Origin: Flammeovirgaceae bacterium
GTDB taxonomy: Bacteria > Bacteroidota > Bacteroidia > Cytophagales > Cyclobacteriaceae
Assembly: GCA_022616575.1 (NCBI GenBank)
Contig: JAKEEN010000067.1
Span: 1 to 6,478, forward strand
Length of the DNA stretch: 6,478 bases
Reading direction: 5' to 3'
Part shown: positions 6,431-6,478 of the stretch, one piece after another
Layout of the letters: every line of letters starts with the position of its first letter
Position numbering within the stretch: the first letter of the stretch is position 1
The notes under the pieces: model-generated
Database searches by the model: none
Told to the model about the DNA's origin: nothing
Seen by the model: only the letters and a program-made list of their open reading frames with translations
Translations under genes and position numbers: made by a program

Positions 6431-6478
6431 GGTTTTAAGTTTTAGTGCTAACAATTAACCATGATGCAGGGTTCGCTG

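Overview
This window looks like chromosomal DNA of a member of the Bacteroidota, probably a Cytophagales-like genus. That is an inference. It rests on protein style, moderate GC, AT-rich leaders without clear Shine-Dalgarno sequences, and candidate promoters resembling the TAnnTTTG type used in that phylum. No RNA gene, mobile element, CRISPR array or rearrangement is visible.

Layout. Minus strand, read from right to left: an exported YHS-domain protein (6430-5951); a sigma-54 activator with GAF, PAS-like, AAA+ and Fis-type HTH domains (4606-2603); a thioredoxin-fold protein that has lost its redox cysteines (2439-2107); a Crp/Fnr-family regulator (2085-1414); a glucose 1-dehydrogenase-like SDR (1336-524); and the first 134 residues of a GH63/MGH1-like glucosidase cut by the left edge (403-1). 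The only plus-strand gene (4776-5870) is a membrane protein fusing a ferritin-like di-iron domain to a VIT1/CCC1 iron transporter. It is divergent from the sigma-54 activator.

The most interesting part is the spacer between the activator and the thioredoxin-like gene. It holds three near-identical dyads, CTCCAA-N4-TTGGA(G), at 2546-2596. About 65-120 bases further in the direction of transcription lies a good -24/-12 (sigma-54) promoter candidate, TGGCAC-N5-TTGG, at 2482-2468. That promoter overlaps the longest possible reading frame of the thioredoxin-like gene, which argues for the internal ATG at 2439 as the true start. The simplest model is that the activator binds the three dyads and drives the thioredoxin-like/Crp pair, and the Crp-family protein then relays the signal. 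Both regulators, the iron transporter and the thioredoxin relative suggest a stress or redox theme, but the inducing signal cannot be read from the sequence.

The left part (SDR plus GH63 enzyme) looks like a separate carbohydrate module, in which glucose released by the glucosidase could be oxidised to gluconolactone.
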